Source of the DNA: Fibrobacterales bacterium
GTDB lineage: Bacteria; Fibrobacterota; Fibrobacteria; Fibrobacterales; Fibrobacteraceae
Direction: 5' to 3'
Assembly (NCBI GenBank): GCA_025997455.1
Contig: BNUP01000111.1
Coordinates: 1 to 7,235 of the forward strand
DNA: 7,235 bases
Part shown: piece by piece, positions 1-6,514 of the stretch
Layout of the letters: every line of letters starts with the position of its first letter
Numbering within the stretch: the first letter of the stretch is position 1
Position numbers and translations under genes: made by a program
The notes under the pieces: model-generated
What the model was told of the DNA's origin: nothing
Database searches by the model: none
Seen by the model: only the letters and a program-made list of their open reading frames with translations

Positions 1-236
1 CGGGCACGAAAATTTTTTACTCACTTTGACAACTTCCTGCTTTGCAGGGTCAAAGTTCGCCCTTTGGGTTGTCCTTCGGACATTAAAAATTTTCTACCAA
101 TACCCTTGACGGGCACGAAAATTTTTTACTCACTTTGACAACTTCCTGCTTTGCAGGGTCAAAGTTCGCCCTTTGGGTTGTCCTTCGGACATTAAAAATT
201 TTCTACCAATACCCTTGACGGGCACGAAAATTTTTT
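1..236. repeat. 109-bp perfect tandem repeat, two full units plus 18 bp
   Basis: Units 1-109 and 110-218 are identical base for base, and 219-236 repeats the first 18 bp before the match breaks. The array may continue left of the window. Within each unit (unit 1 coordinates) ACTTTGAC (23-30) pairs with GTCAAAGT (49-56) around an inner CCTGC-TTT-GCAGG hairpin (36-48). TGTCC-TTC-GGACA (70-82) forms a second hairpin. GAAAATTTTT (8-17) is the inverse of AAAAATTTTC (85-94). The unit length is not a multiple of three, so a repeated peptide is unlikely. It resembles an intergenic palindromic element amplified in tandem; its family is not recognised. Confidence 0.95.
85..126. repeat. palindrome across the repeat junction
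   Basis: AAAAATTTTC (85-94) and GAAAATTTTT (117-126) are perfect 10-bp inverted arms around a 22-nt centre that contains CCC-TTGAC-GGG. The same structure recurs one period later at 194-235. The second copy ends one base before the repeat match stops (236), which suggests that the edge of this palindrome is a natural boundary of the element. Formation of a real hairpin or cruciform is inferred. Confidence 0.6.
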
Positions 237-243
237 CTATATT
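215..243 (+). promoter_or_regulatory. predicted feoA promoter
   Basis: TTGACG (215-220), a 17-bp spacer and TATATT (238-243) match sigma70 -35/-10 consensus at five of six positions each with ideal spacing. The same stretch also reads TTG-N20-TATATTTG, which fits the Bacteroidetes-type TAnnTTTG promoter. The -35 and almost all of the spacer belong to the tandem repeat (its last bases and the truncated third copy), whereas the -10 is unique sequence. Transcription would start around 249-251, at the feoA ATG. Confidence 0.6.
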
Positions 244-259
244 TGAGATTATGTCTCAA
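243..259. promoter_or_regulatory. dyad over feoA -10 and start codon
   Basis: TTGAGA (243-248) and TCTCAA (254-259) form a perfect 6-bp inverted repeat with a 5-bp centre that includes the feoA ATG. It touches the last base of the -10 element and covers the predicted transcription start, a classic place for a repressor operator. It is not an obvious match to the Fur or DtxR consensus. A 17-bp dyad can arise by chance in AT-rich sequence, so this is a candidate only. Confidence 0.3.
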
Positions 260-628
260 TATCAAACTCAAATCGCTGTGCAAAAAAATAATTTGGCACA
301 GTTAAAACCCGGTGACAAAGGTGTCATCGTGCAATTCAATGAGAACTCAGACAGTTCTTACAAAATGAAATTGTTCTCACTCGGCTTTATCAAAGGAACG
401 GAAATTGCGGTAATTAAAACCGCACCTCTCGGCGACCCTGTTGAAATTGAATTAAGGGGATACAGAATTTCGCTTAGGAAAACAGAGGCGGAAATTGTGG
501 AAGTTGCACAAACAGCGGAAATGTCCATTGCAGGCGGAGAAAAGGGGAGAAGGGAGACGGGAGAAGAAAAAGAGGGAAACTGCTGCGGGTGCAATTGCGG
601 AAATAGCAAGGAGAAAAACATTGTATGA
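251..628 (+). CDS. feoA: FeoA, ferrous iron transport accessory protein with Cys-rich tail
   Basis: A small cytoplasmic SH3-like protein that supports FeoB in Fe(II) uptake. The 125-residue product has the FeoA core at about residues 14-87, including LKPGDKG, LGFIKGTEI, APLGDPVEIELRGYRISLRK and EAEIVEV. Typical FeoA proteins have about 75-90 residues; this one continues with a charged, Gly/Glu/Arg/Lys-rich linker (about 94-110) and a cysteine cluster CCGCNC (Cys111, 112, 114, 116). The ATG at 251 is chosen because the 26 codons further upstream lie in the intergenic repeat and show no FeoA similarity. No good Shine-Dalgarno sequence precedes it, and the predicted promoter implies a leaderless or nearly leaderless mRNA. 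It overlaps feoB by ATGA. The family call is firm; metal binding or iron sensing by the tail is inferred. Confidence 0.93.
   Translation: MSQYQTQIAVQKNNLAQLKPGDKGVIVQFNENSDSSYKMKLFSLGFIKGTEIAVIKTAPLGDPVEIELRGYRISLRKTEAEIVEVAQTAEMSIAGGEKGRRETGEEKEGNCCGCNCGNSKEKNIV
608..613 (+). promoter_or_regulatory. feoB ribosome binding site
   Basis: AAGGAG lies inside the end of feoA, 11 nt before the feoB ATG at 625. It fixes the feoB start and shows that this organism uses Shine-Dalgarno initiation at least for this gene, in contrast to feoA. Confidence 0.7.
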
Positions 629-2751
629 GTAATGCCATAATAGCGATAGCGGGAAACCCGAACAGCGGAAAAAGCAGCATATTCAATTTGCTCACAGGCG
701 GGCGGCAGAAGGTCGGGAATTGGCCCGGCGTGACTATTGATAAAAAAATAGGTAAAATCGGTTATACAAATTTCAATGCAGATTTAGTGGATTTGCCGGG
801 AATTTACGCTCTGAACGCTTGGAGTGAAGACGAGAGAATTGCACGGGATTACCTTATGTCGAGCGAGGCGGACTTACTGATAAATGTAGTTGATTCTACG
901 AATTTGGAGCGAAATTTATTTTTAACTTATTTGTTAAAAAATTCCATAGCCGAATCTAAAGTGCCTATGATTGTGGTGTTAAATATGATAGACATCGCAG
1001 AAAAACAAGGTATTAAAATAGATGTAGAAGGTATTGAAAAGGAACTCGGCGTTCCCGTGATAGCGGCATCGGCAGTGCGAAAAGGCGACAGAAAGAGAAT
1101 ATTGGATATTGCACTTAAAAGTTACGAGGATGCAAAAAAAACAACGGAAAAAACAACAAAAAAACTCGCCCTTCCTCCGCAAGATCCAGCAGAATACGAA
1201 ACCTTAGCGGAAAACACTTACTCGCAAATAGAAGGCATAATAAAACGATGCGTAAAAAAAGGCATAAAAGTCTATACTACAAGCGACAAAATAGATAAAG
1301 TTGTAACAAATAAATATATCGGATTTCCGATTTTTTTAATTGCAATGTATCTGCTGTTTTGGCTCACAATAAATGCAGGCGGCATATTTATAGACTTCTT
1401 TGACATCGCCTTCGGTGCGATTTTTGTGGATGGATTTAGACTGCTGCTCGAACACATTGGCTCACCCGATGCCCTCACAACAATTTTGGCAGACGGACTT
1501 GGAGCCGGCATTCAAACGCTATCGACATTTTTTCCCGTGATTTTCACGCTGTTCTTCTTTATCTCGTTCTTGGAAAGTTCGGGATATATGGCACGGGCGG
1601 CATTTGTGATGGATCGCCTTATGAGAGTGATAGGACTTCCGGGGCGGGCGTTTATACCTATGCTTATAGGTTTTGGCTGTGCGGTTCCGGCGTTTATGGC
1701 AACTCGTTCTTTGGAAAACAAACGAGACCGCATTTTGAGCGTGTTTATGATTCCGTTTATGAGTTGCGGAGCGAGGTTGCCCGTTTATGTCCTATTTGCG
1801 GCGGCATTCTTTCCCGACAGCGGAACCAATATGGTTTTTGCACTATACCTAATCGGTATTGTGCTTGCGATTATAACCGGACTACTGCTTAAAAGGACGG
1901 TTTACAAAGGTTCAATTGCACCCTTTGTTATGGAACTTCCGCAATATCACTCCCCTTCCGTAAAAAATGCGGCTATAAATGCGAGTTTCCGTTTGAAGGC
2001 GTTTGTGCGAAAGGCGGGGCGCGTGCTTGTGCCCATTATAGCGGTGCTCGGTATTTTGAATTCAATTGGAACAGACGGCAGTTTTGGAAATAAGAACGGA
2101 GAGCCGTCGCTACTTGAGGCTGCGGGAAAAGGCATTTCTCCCGTGTTTGAACCTATGGGTGTCGATAAGGACAATTGGGCTGCATCGGTGTCGCTGTTTT
2201 CTGGTTTGTTTGCAAAAGAGGTTATTATAGGCTCGCTAAATTCGCTGTATTCTCAAAATGCACAAAACGACAATTCACAAAACGATAATGCAGAAGGAGA
2301 CTCTAATTCGGCAGAGGAAGAAGAATTTAACTTAGGCGGTTCGCTTGTGGAGGCGCTAAAAACCATCCCCGAAAATGTCCTCGCTTTTGGGGCAAGGCTA
2401 ACCGACCCTCTGGCTATGGAAGATGCAAGCGAAGGTGCAGACGAAACCCTGTTTAACAATATGCGCTCGGCATTCCACAACAGCAAGGCTGCGGCTTTTG
2501 CATTCCTGATTTTTGTTCTGCTGTATGTCCCCTGCATTTCGGCGGTCTCGGCGGCAACTAAGGAAGTCGGCGGTGCACTTGTAATTCTGCATTCCCTCTA
2601 TTCCACAGTTCTCGCGTGGTGCTTATCCACTCTGTTTTACCAATGCTTTGAGGGCGGCTCGGCAAAAAGCATTGCATTTGCAATCGGCACTCTCATAGTT
2701 TTTGTGGTCGGTATTTTAATTTACGCAAGAAAAAGCGGACGATTTGAATAG
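625..2751 (+). CDS. feoB: FeoB, ferrous iron transporter with GTPase domain
   Basis: Inner-membrane Fe(II) transporter, 708 residues (E. coli FeoB has 773). The N-terminal G domain shows G1 GNPNSGKS (10-17), G2 around Thr37 in GVTID, G3 DLPG (56-59) and G4 NMID (120-123). A helical spacer follows (about 155-225), then the membrane region from about residue 232. Conserved pore segments are present: ESSGYMARAAFVMDR (317-331), GFGCAVPA with Cys352, FMSCGARLP with Cys381, and the second Gate-like half with FAKEVIIGSLNSLY (529-542) and VPCIS with Cys636. A hydrophilic, Asn/Asp/Glu-rich loop lies at 543-567 and includes a small QNDN duplication. The C-terminal Cys cluster known from E. coli FeoB is absent; the protein ends RKSGRFE. 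The ATG overlaps the feoA stop (ATGA), so translation is probably coupled. No feoC follows. Confidence 0.97.
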   Translation: MSNAIIAIAGNPNSGKSSIFNLLTGGRQKVGNWPGVTIDKKIGKIGYTNFNADLVDLPGIYALNAWSEDERIARDYLMSSEADLLINVVDSTNLERNLFLTYLLKNSIAESKVPMIVVLNMIDIAEKQGIKIDVEGIEKELGVPVIAASAVRKGDRKRILDIALKSYEDAKKTTEKTTKKLALPPQDPAEYETLAENTYSQIEGIIKRCVKKGIKVYTTSDKIDKVVTNKYIGFPIFLIAMYLLFWLTINAGGIFIDFFDIAFGAIFVDGFRLLLEHIGSPDALTTILADGLGAGIQTLSTFFPVIFTLFFFISFLESSGYMARAAFVMDRLMRVIGLPGRAFIPMLIGFGCAVPAFMATRSLENKRDRILSVFMIPFMSCGARLPVYVLFAAAFFPDSGTNMVFALYLIGIVLAIITGLLLKRTVYKGSIAPFVMELPQYHSPSVKNAAINASFRLKAFVRKAGRVLVPIIAVLGILNSIGTDGSFGNKNGEPSLLEAAGKGISPVFEPMGVDKDNWAASVSLFSGLFAKEVIIGSLNSLYSQNAQNDNSQNDNAEGDSNSAEEEEFNLGGSLVEALKTIPENVLAFGARLTDPLAMEDASEGADETLFNNMRSAFHNSKAAAFAFLIFVLLYVPCISAVSAATKEVGGALVILHSLYSTVLAWCLSTLFYQCFEGGSAKSIAFAIGTLIVFVVGILIYARKSGRFE

Positions 2752-2796
2752 CGGGGGCGTCGCCCCTGCGGAAGGGCGGCATAAATGCCGCGTTCC
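2751..2796 (+). terminator. paired GC-rich hairpins after feoB
   Basis: Starting in the feoB stop codon, 2751-2769 folds as an 8-bp stem (one G-T pair) with loop GTC. Directly after it GCGGCAT-AA-ATGCCGC (2776-2791) is a perfect 7-bp stem, extendable by GGAA (2770-2773) with TTCC (2793-2796). Position suggests termination or 3' mRNA protection for feoAB. Neither stem is followed at once by a T-run, so it is not a standard intrinsic terminator. It could equally be a dispersed intergenic repeat. Confidence 0.4.
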
Positions 2797-2821
2797 CCCT
2801 GCGTGCAATGCCGCGTTCCCC
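2784..2821. repeat. 15-bp direct repeat, period 23
   Basis: AATGCCGCGTTCCCC occurs at 2784-2798 and again, identical, at 2807-2821. The first copy includes the right arm of the preceding hairpin. A strongly C-rich strand follows to 2835. This stretch is much richer in GC than the genes on either side and looks like an intergenic repeat element. Confidence 0.8.
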
Positions 2822-2859
2822 ACACCCCGCCCCCCAATTTTTCTACATTCTCAGGTCTT

Positions 2860-4737
2860 ATGATTTGGAATAATCTTGCTGTCAAAAATAAAAAACGGGT
2901 GCAACGCTCGGTTGCGATAATGTTCGTCACATTTTTCTTATGCATTTCTGCAATTGTTATAGCACTCTATGTAATTTCACAGATGAGATATAACAATATT
3001 TTTTATTCAAATTTGCTAAAAAACACCTCAGCGTTGAAATATGAATTGATAGTGTCTTATTTTAATTCGGATTTGTCCATTTTGAAAGTTTTTGCAAAAT
3101 CACCGCTTGCGGCGGAATTTATGGAAAATCCTAACGATAAAATTATTGCAAAAAACTTTCTTGGGCAGTTTAACAATATGAACAGTGTATTCAGCGACAG
3201 AAGTATGTTTTTTGTCAGTAATGAAGACAGAAATTTTTATTACGACACCGGATATGTGTATAAAATTGAAGATAACCCCTATTGGTATGATTCAACGCTT
3301 TATAAAACCCTCGACTACAATGTAAATATAAATTATAATCCGTCACTGAAAAGCACAAAAATTTGGTTGAATTTTCCGGTTTTGAAAAACGGCAAACCGC
3401 TTGGAATGCTCGGTTGGGGAGTTGATATTGATGCTCTTGCCGCCTATATAGGCGAAGATATAGATGCAGATAACGATTTTTGTGTGTTTTATAGGAATGG
3501 CGAAATTATGCTGCATAAAAATACAAATTTGGTTAAAGAAAAACGGAATGTAAAATCGATAATTTCGCAAAATCTAATTGATGAACTTTTGGAATTATCC
3601 AAAAAAAACAAATCGAACCCAAAATCAGCGGACAACATTATTTTTAGAGATAAGAAAGCATATACTATCAAGGAAATTCCGTTTGTTCCCGGTTATATGA
3701 TCATTTCTACGCCGACCAAAATCATAAACGGCAAGGGATACAACTATATTTATATAGTATCCGGAGTTCTTGCGGCAATCCTGATATTTTTGATTTGCAT
3801 TTATGTATTTATTTTAAAAGTTATAAATCCCCTCCATAATTTGAACAATTTGGCATACACGCTTTTTAGCAGGTTGCCCATTTACATTATGGTTTTTGAC
3901 GGAGCGGGAAAATCAAAATTCATCAGTAAATATATGGATGATTTACTCGGCAGTCATGATGCAAGTATTGATTTTAACAATAATGAATTACCTGTAACTG
4001 AAGAGAACTATGATTTGATAAATTACATAGGTGAAATAAGAAAGAGATTCGGTTCATTTGAATTGGTGAAAGAGTTCGGTGCAAGCGGCGGCAAAAAAAG
4101 TAAATTCTTTAAGGTAGTAAAGACTGATGTTGATACGGCGGAAGGCTCTCTCGATTCGCTATTTTATTTGCAGGATGTAACGGATCAAATGTATTTGGCT
4201 AATGCCGATTCGCTTACCGGTTTGGCGAATAAGCGGTATTTCAATGAACGGGCAAATCAGGAATTTTGGAACAGTTCCTCTAAAAAGAAAAATTTGGCGT
4301 TTATGCTCATAAGCGTAGATAATTTTAGGCAATTTAACGATAAATACGGACACTTGGCAGGCGAAGATGTTTTGAAATCTATTGCAAAAATTTTGAGTGC
4401 CTCACTTTCGGATAAGAATGATTTTGCGGGGCGTATTGAGAACGAGGAGTTTGCAATTTTTCTCTTTGATACGGACAACGACAGAGCGAAAATTGTAGCA
4501 CATAGAATTAGGTTGGAAATTGAGAGGACGGAGTTTTTAATTTCGTGCAAAAATGCCCAAACAGACAATAATGAAGAAGAACAAATTCTCGCTGAACCTA
4601 AAACCGAACGAGTGACTGTAAGTATCGGGGTGTATTCGGCTATACCGAATGATTCGTTATCTTTTAAGAATTTTTTAGACGAGGCGGCTAAAAATCTTTA
4701 CAATGCAAAAAAATTCGGAATGAATCGTGTGTGTTAG
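2860..4737 (+). CDS. membrane Cache-like/PAS-like sensor with degenerate GGDEF domain
   Basis: Product of 625 residues. TM1 is at about 18-39, an extracytoplasmic sensor region at about 40-293 (Cache-like, with NYNPSLKSTKIWLNFPVLKNG followed by GMLGWGVDIDALAAYI), TM2 at about 294-319, a PAS-like region at about 333-440 and a GGDEF-family domain at about 445-625. The domain keeps DSLTGLANKRYF (450-461), FNDKYGH, TVSIGV (586-591) and the terminal YNAKKFGMNRV. However, the signature GG(D/E)EF reads ENEEF (527-531; bases 4438-4452). The first metal-binding Asp of the usual DxDxF motif is Ser485, and the RxxD inhibitory site reads DKND. Cyclic-di-GMP synthesis is therefore doubtful; a role as GTP or c-di-GMP receptor, or as a partner domain, is inferred. 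ATG 2860 is preferred to the ATG at 2785, whose extra 25 codons lie in the intergenic repeat. The start lies just before TM1, with a weak AGGT upstream. Confidence 0.88.
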   Translation: MIWNNLAVKNKKRVQRSVAIMFVTFFLCISAIVIALYVISQMRYNNIFYSNLLKNTSALKYELIVSYFNSDLSILKVFAKSPLAAEFMENPNDKIIAKNFLGQFNNMNSVFSDRSMFFVSNEDRNFYYDTGYVYKIEDNPYWYDSTLYKTLDYNVNINYNPSLKSTKIWLNFPVLKNGKPLGMLGWGVDIDALAAYIGEDIDADNDFCVFYRNGEIMLHKNTNLVKEKRNVKSIISQNLIDELLELSKKNKSNPKSADNIIFRDKKAYTIKEIPFVPGYMIISTPTKIINGKGYNYIYIVSGVLAAILIFLICIYVFILKVINPLHNLNNLAYTLFSRLPIYIMVFDGAGKSKFISKYMDDLLGSHDASIDFNNNELPVTEENYDLINYIGEIRKRFGSFELVKEFGASGGKKSKFFKVVKTDVDTAEGSLDSLFYLQDVTDQMYLANADSLTGLANKRYFNERANQEFWNSSSKKKNLAFMLISVDNFRQFNDKYGHLAGEDVLKSIAKILSASLSDKNDFAGRIENEEFAIFLFDTDNDRAKIVAHRIRLEIERTEFLISCKNAQTDNNEEEQILAEPKTERVTVSIGVYSAIPNDSLSFKNFLDEAAKNLYNAKKFGMNRVC

Positions 4738-5305
4738 CGATTCACTCGTCCTTTGCGATGAGAACGGCACAAATTTAGAGAAAACCGCGAGTAGAGAAGA
4801 AACTCATAAAAACGGATATTGGCACAGAACCGCACATATTTGGCTAATTGATTTTGAAGGTTTGATTTTATTGCAGTTGCGCTCGTTTGAAAAAGATATT
4901 TTTCCAAACCGCTGGGATGTGAGTGCCGCAGGACATTTGGATTTGGGAGAAACGCCTGTTCAAGCCGCACGCCGAGAGTTGAGAGAGGAGTTAGGAATTG
5001 ATGTTGCAGAAAACGATTTGGAATTTTTGGGCGATCTAAAATGCGTTGCGGAGATTACTTCACCGATAAAGACAAAAATTCGCAAGCGAAAAATTGCAAT
5101 TTTAGACAGGGAAATTCAGAGTGTGTTCTTAGTCCGTATTTCGCATTACCCAATAAATAAATTCAATCTTCAAAAAAGCGAAGTGCAAAAAGTTAAATGG
5201 TTTTCCGTTGAAGAATTGCAAACTGCGTTAAAAGAAAGGGCGGAGGAATTTGTTCCGCATAACGAAGAATGGCTACTCGTATCTCAACGCCTCAATAGGG
5301 TCTAA
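4727..5305 (+). CDS. Nudix hydrolase, IDI/YfcD-like
   Basis: Cytoplasmic Nudix protein of 192 residues. The Nudix box GX5EX7REUXEEXGU is complete at residues 69-91: Gly69, Glu75, then RELREELGI (83-91) with the metal-binding Glu84, Glu87 and Glu88. Before it come DENGTNLEKTASREETHKNG, YWHRTAHIWL and NRWDVSAAGH, the layout seen in Nudix proteins resembling isopentenyl-diphosphate isomerase and YfcD. These usually act on a nucleoside or other diphosphate, but the substrate cannot be read from sequence. A basic stretch (IKTKIRKRK, about 113-121) sits after the box. The GTG start at 4727 overlaps the sensor stop by 11 nt and lets the conserved DENG segment be included; GGA about 8-10 nt upstream is a weak ribosome site. 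Co-translation with the sensor gene is likely. The 3' end overlaps the permease gene on the other strand. Confidence 0.92.
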   Translation: MCVSDSLVLCDENGTNLEKTASREETHKNGYWHRTAHIWLIDFEGLILLQLRSFEKDIFPNRWDVSAAGHLDLGETPVQAARRELREELGIDVAENDLEFLGDLKCVAEITSPIKTKIRKRKIAILDREIQSVFLVRISHYPINKFNLQKSEVQKVKWFSVEELQTALKERAEEFVPHNEEWLLVSQRLNRV

Positions 5306-6481
5306 CCGTGCCGCTTTCCGTGCAGGATACCAACCGAAAAACACCCCTGTTACAAAGCACACCGAGAAACTCACCACAACGCTCGAAACCGTAACGCTAA
5401 TGCTCCAATTTGCGACCAACTGCACAATATAAGATGCACAAGCACCTGCTAAAATTCCTATAAACCCGCCCGTTAAACTGATGAGCACCGCCTCAAAAAG
5501 GAACTGCATAAGAATATCTATTCCTCGCGCACCTATTGCCATTCGCAAGCCTATTTCCCGCGTGCGCTCGGTTACCGACACATACATAATATTCATAATA
5601 CCGATTCCCCCCACAAGCAAACTTATGCCTGCTATCGCCGTGAGAACCGTGGTGAGAAGATTTGCAGTGCTCGAAACCATATCTAAAATTTCCTGCTGTG
5701 TTTGAATGCGAAAGACTTCATTGTCGGGTGAGAGTTTGTGTTGCTCACTCAAAATTTGTTTTACCTCATCGACCGCAAGCGGCGCACTCTGCTCATCTCT
5801 TGCCGCCGCGTAAATACTTCCTATGTTGGTGCTTGCGAGAATCCGTTTTTGCACTGCCGCAAACGGAGCGAGAATTACATCGTCTTGGTCTTGCCCAAAG
5901 CCCGCAGTTCCCTTGCTCTTCAATAATCCTATAACCTTGAACGGAATATTTTTGTAGCGAATGGTTTGCCCTATAGGGTCTGTATCGGGAAAGAGGTTAT
6001 CAGCTACCGTTTTACCGAGAACGCACACCTTTTGCATATTATCTTCGCCCTCGAACATAACGCCGCTTTCTATTTCATAGCCGCGAATTTTGAGGTATGA
6101 ATTCCATACGCCTGAAATTGAAGTGGGATAATTGTTGCCCGCTGCAACCACCTGCCCGCGCCCCGTTACAAGCGGCGATACGGCAGATAAATATTCGGAT
6201 TTTTTTTGCAAGGCACGCACATCTTCAATGGTTAAAAGTTGCACCGATGCCGCCTCCATTCGCACTCCGCCCGTTGAGCGATTGTTTGGGAAAATCATCA
6301 CCACATTTGCACCCAAACTTCCGATTTGCTCCTTAATCATCATTTTTGAGCCTTCACCGATGGCAACCATTGTGATAACCGCCGCCACGCCTATCACAAT
6401 GCCGAGCACCGAAAGAAAAGTTCGCATTCTGTTCCGCACAAGTGCTTTGAACGCGATACGGAGTAGGGCAACGGGAGACAT
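5273..6481 (-). CDS. MacB-type ABC transporter permease (FtsX family)
   Basis: Inner-membrane permease of 402 residues, the usual length for a stand-alone MacB-type permease. TM1 (about 21-43, in RTFLSVLGIVIGVAAVITMV) is followed by the periplasmic MacB core domain (about 45-265) with GQTIRYKNIPFKVIGLLKSK and GFGQDQDD. The FtsX domain has TM2 (about 273-300), TM3 (about 326-353) and TM4 (about 363-385), with the hallmark GGIGIMNIMYVSVTERTREI (291-310) and the canonical end YPARKAARLDPIEALRYE. The family exports or extracts substrates such as macrolides, peptides or lipoproteins by mechanotransmission and needs a separate ATPase here, because no Walker motifs are present. Neither ATPase nor adaptor is in the window. 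It starts 33 nt after the DUF2335 gene on the same strand, without a clear Shine-Dalgarno sequence; co-transcription is possible. Confidence 0.95.
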   Translation of the reverse strand: MSPVALLRIAFKALVRNRMRTFLSVLGIVIGVAAVITMVAIGEGSKMMIKEQIGSLGANVVMIFPNNRSTGGVRMEAASVQLLTIEDVRALQKKSEYLSAVSPLVTGRGQVVAAGNNYPTSISGVWNSYLKIRGYEIESGVMFEGEDNMQKVCVLGKTVADNLFPDTDPIGQTIRYKNIPFKVIGLLKSKGTAGFGQDQDDVILAPFAAVQKRILASTNIGSIYAAARDEQSAPLAVDEVKQILSEQHKLSPDNEVFRIQTQQEILDMVSSTANLLTTVLTAIAGISLLVGGIGIMNIMYVSVTERTREIGLRMAIGARGIDILMQFLFEAVLISLTGGFIGILAGACASYIVQLVANWSISVTVSSVVVSFSVCFVTGVFFGWYPARKAARLDPIEALRYE

Positions 6482-6514
6482 ATATGGGGAAGGTAGTTAA
6501 TTTTAGACAGAAAA

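Noticed and set aside
1..236. CRISPR array
   Set aside because: The whole 109-bp unit repeats with no variable spacers between short repeats.
1..236. Repetitive protein encoded by the tandem repeat
   Set aside because: The 109-bp unit shifts the frame each time, and no start or ribosome site supports an ORF.
173..250. Upstream extension of the feoA reading frame with a TTG start at 173
   Set aside because: These codons lie in the tandem repeat and show no FeoA similarity, and the predicted promoter starts transcription only near 250.
215..262. Fur box upstream of feoA
   Set aside because: No stretch resembles GATAATGATAATCATTATC well enough; only a shorter, different dyad is present.
2785..2859. 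Longer start of the sensor gene at ATG 2785
   Set aside because: The extra 25 residues are encoded by the hairpin/direct-repeat DNA and are Pro/Cys-rich, unlike a sensor N-terminus; ATG 2860 lies just before TM1.
5481..5934. Plus-strand ORFs opposite the permease gene
   Set aside because: They are shadow frames of a well-supported FtsX-family gene and show no recognisable motifs.
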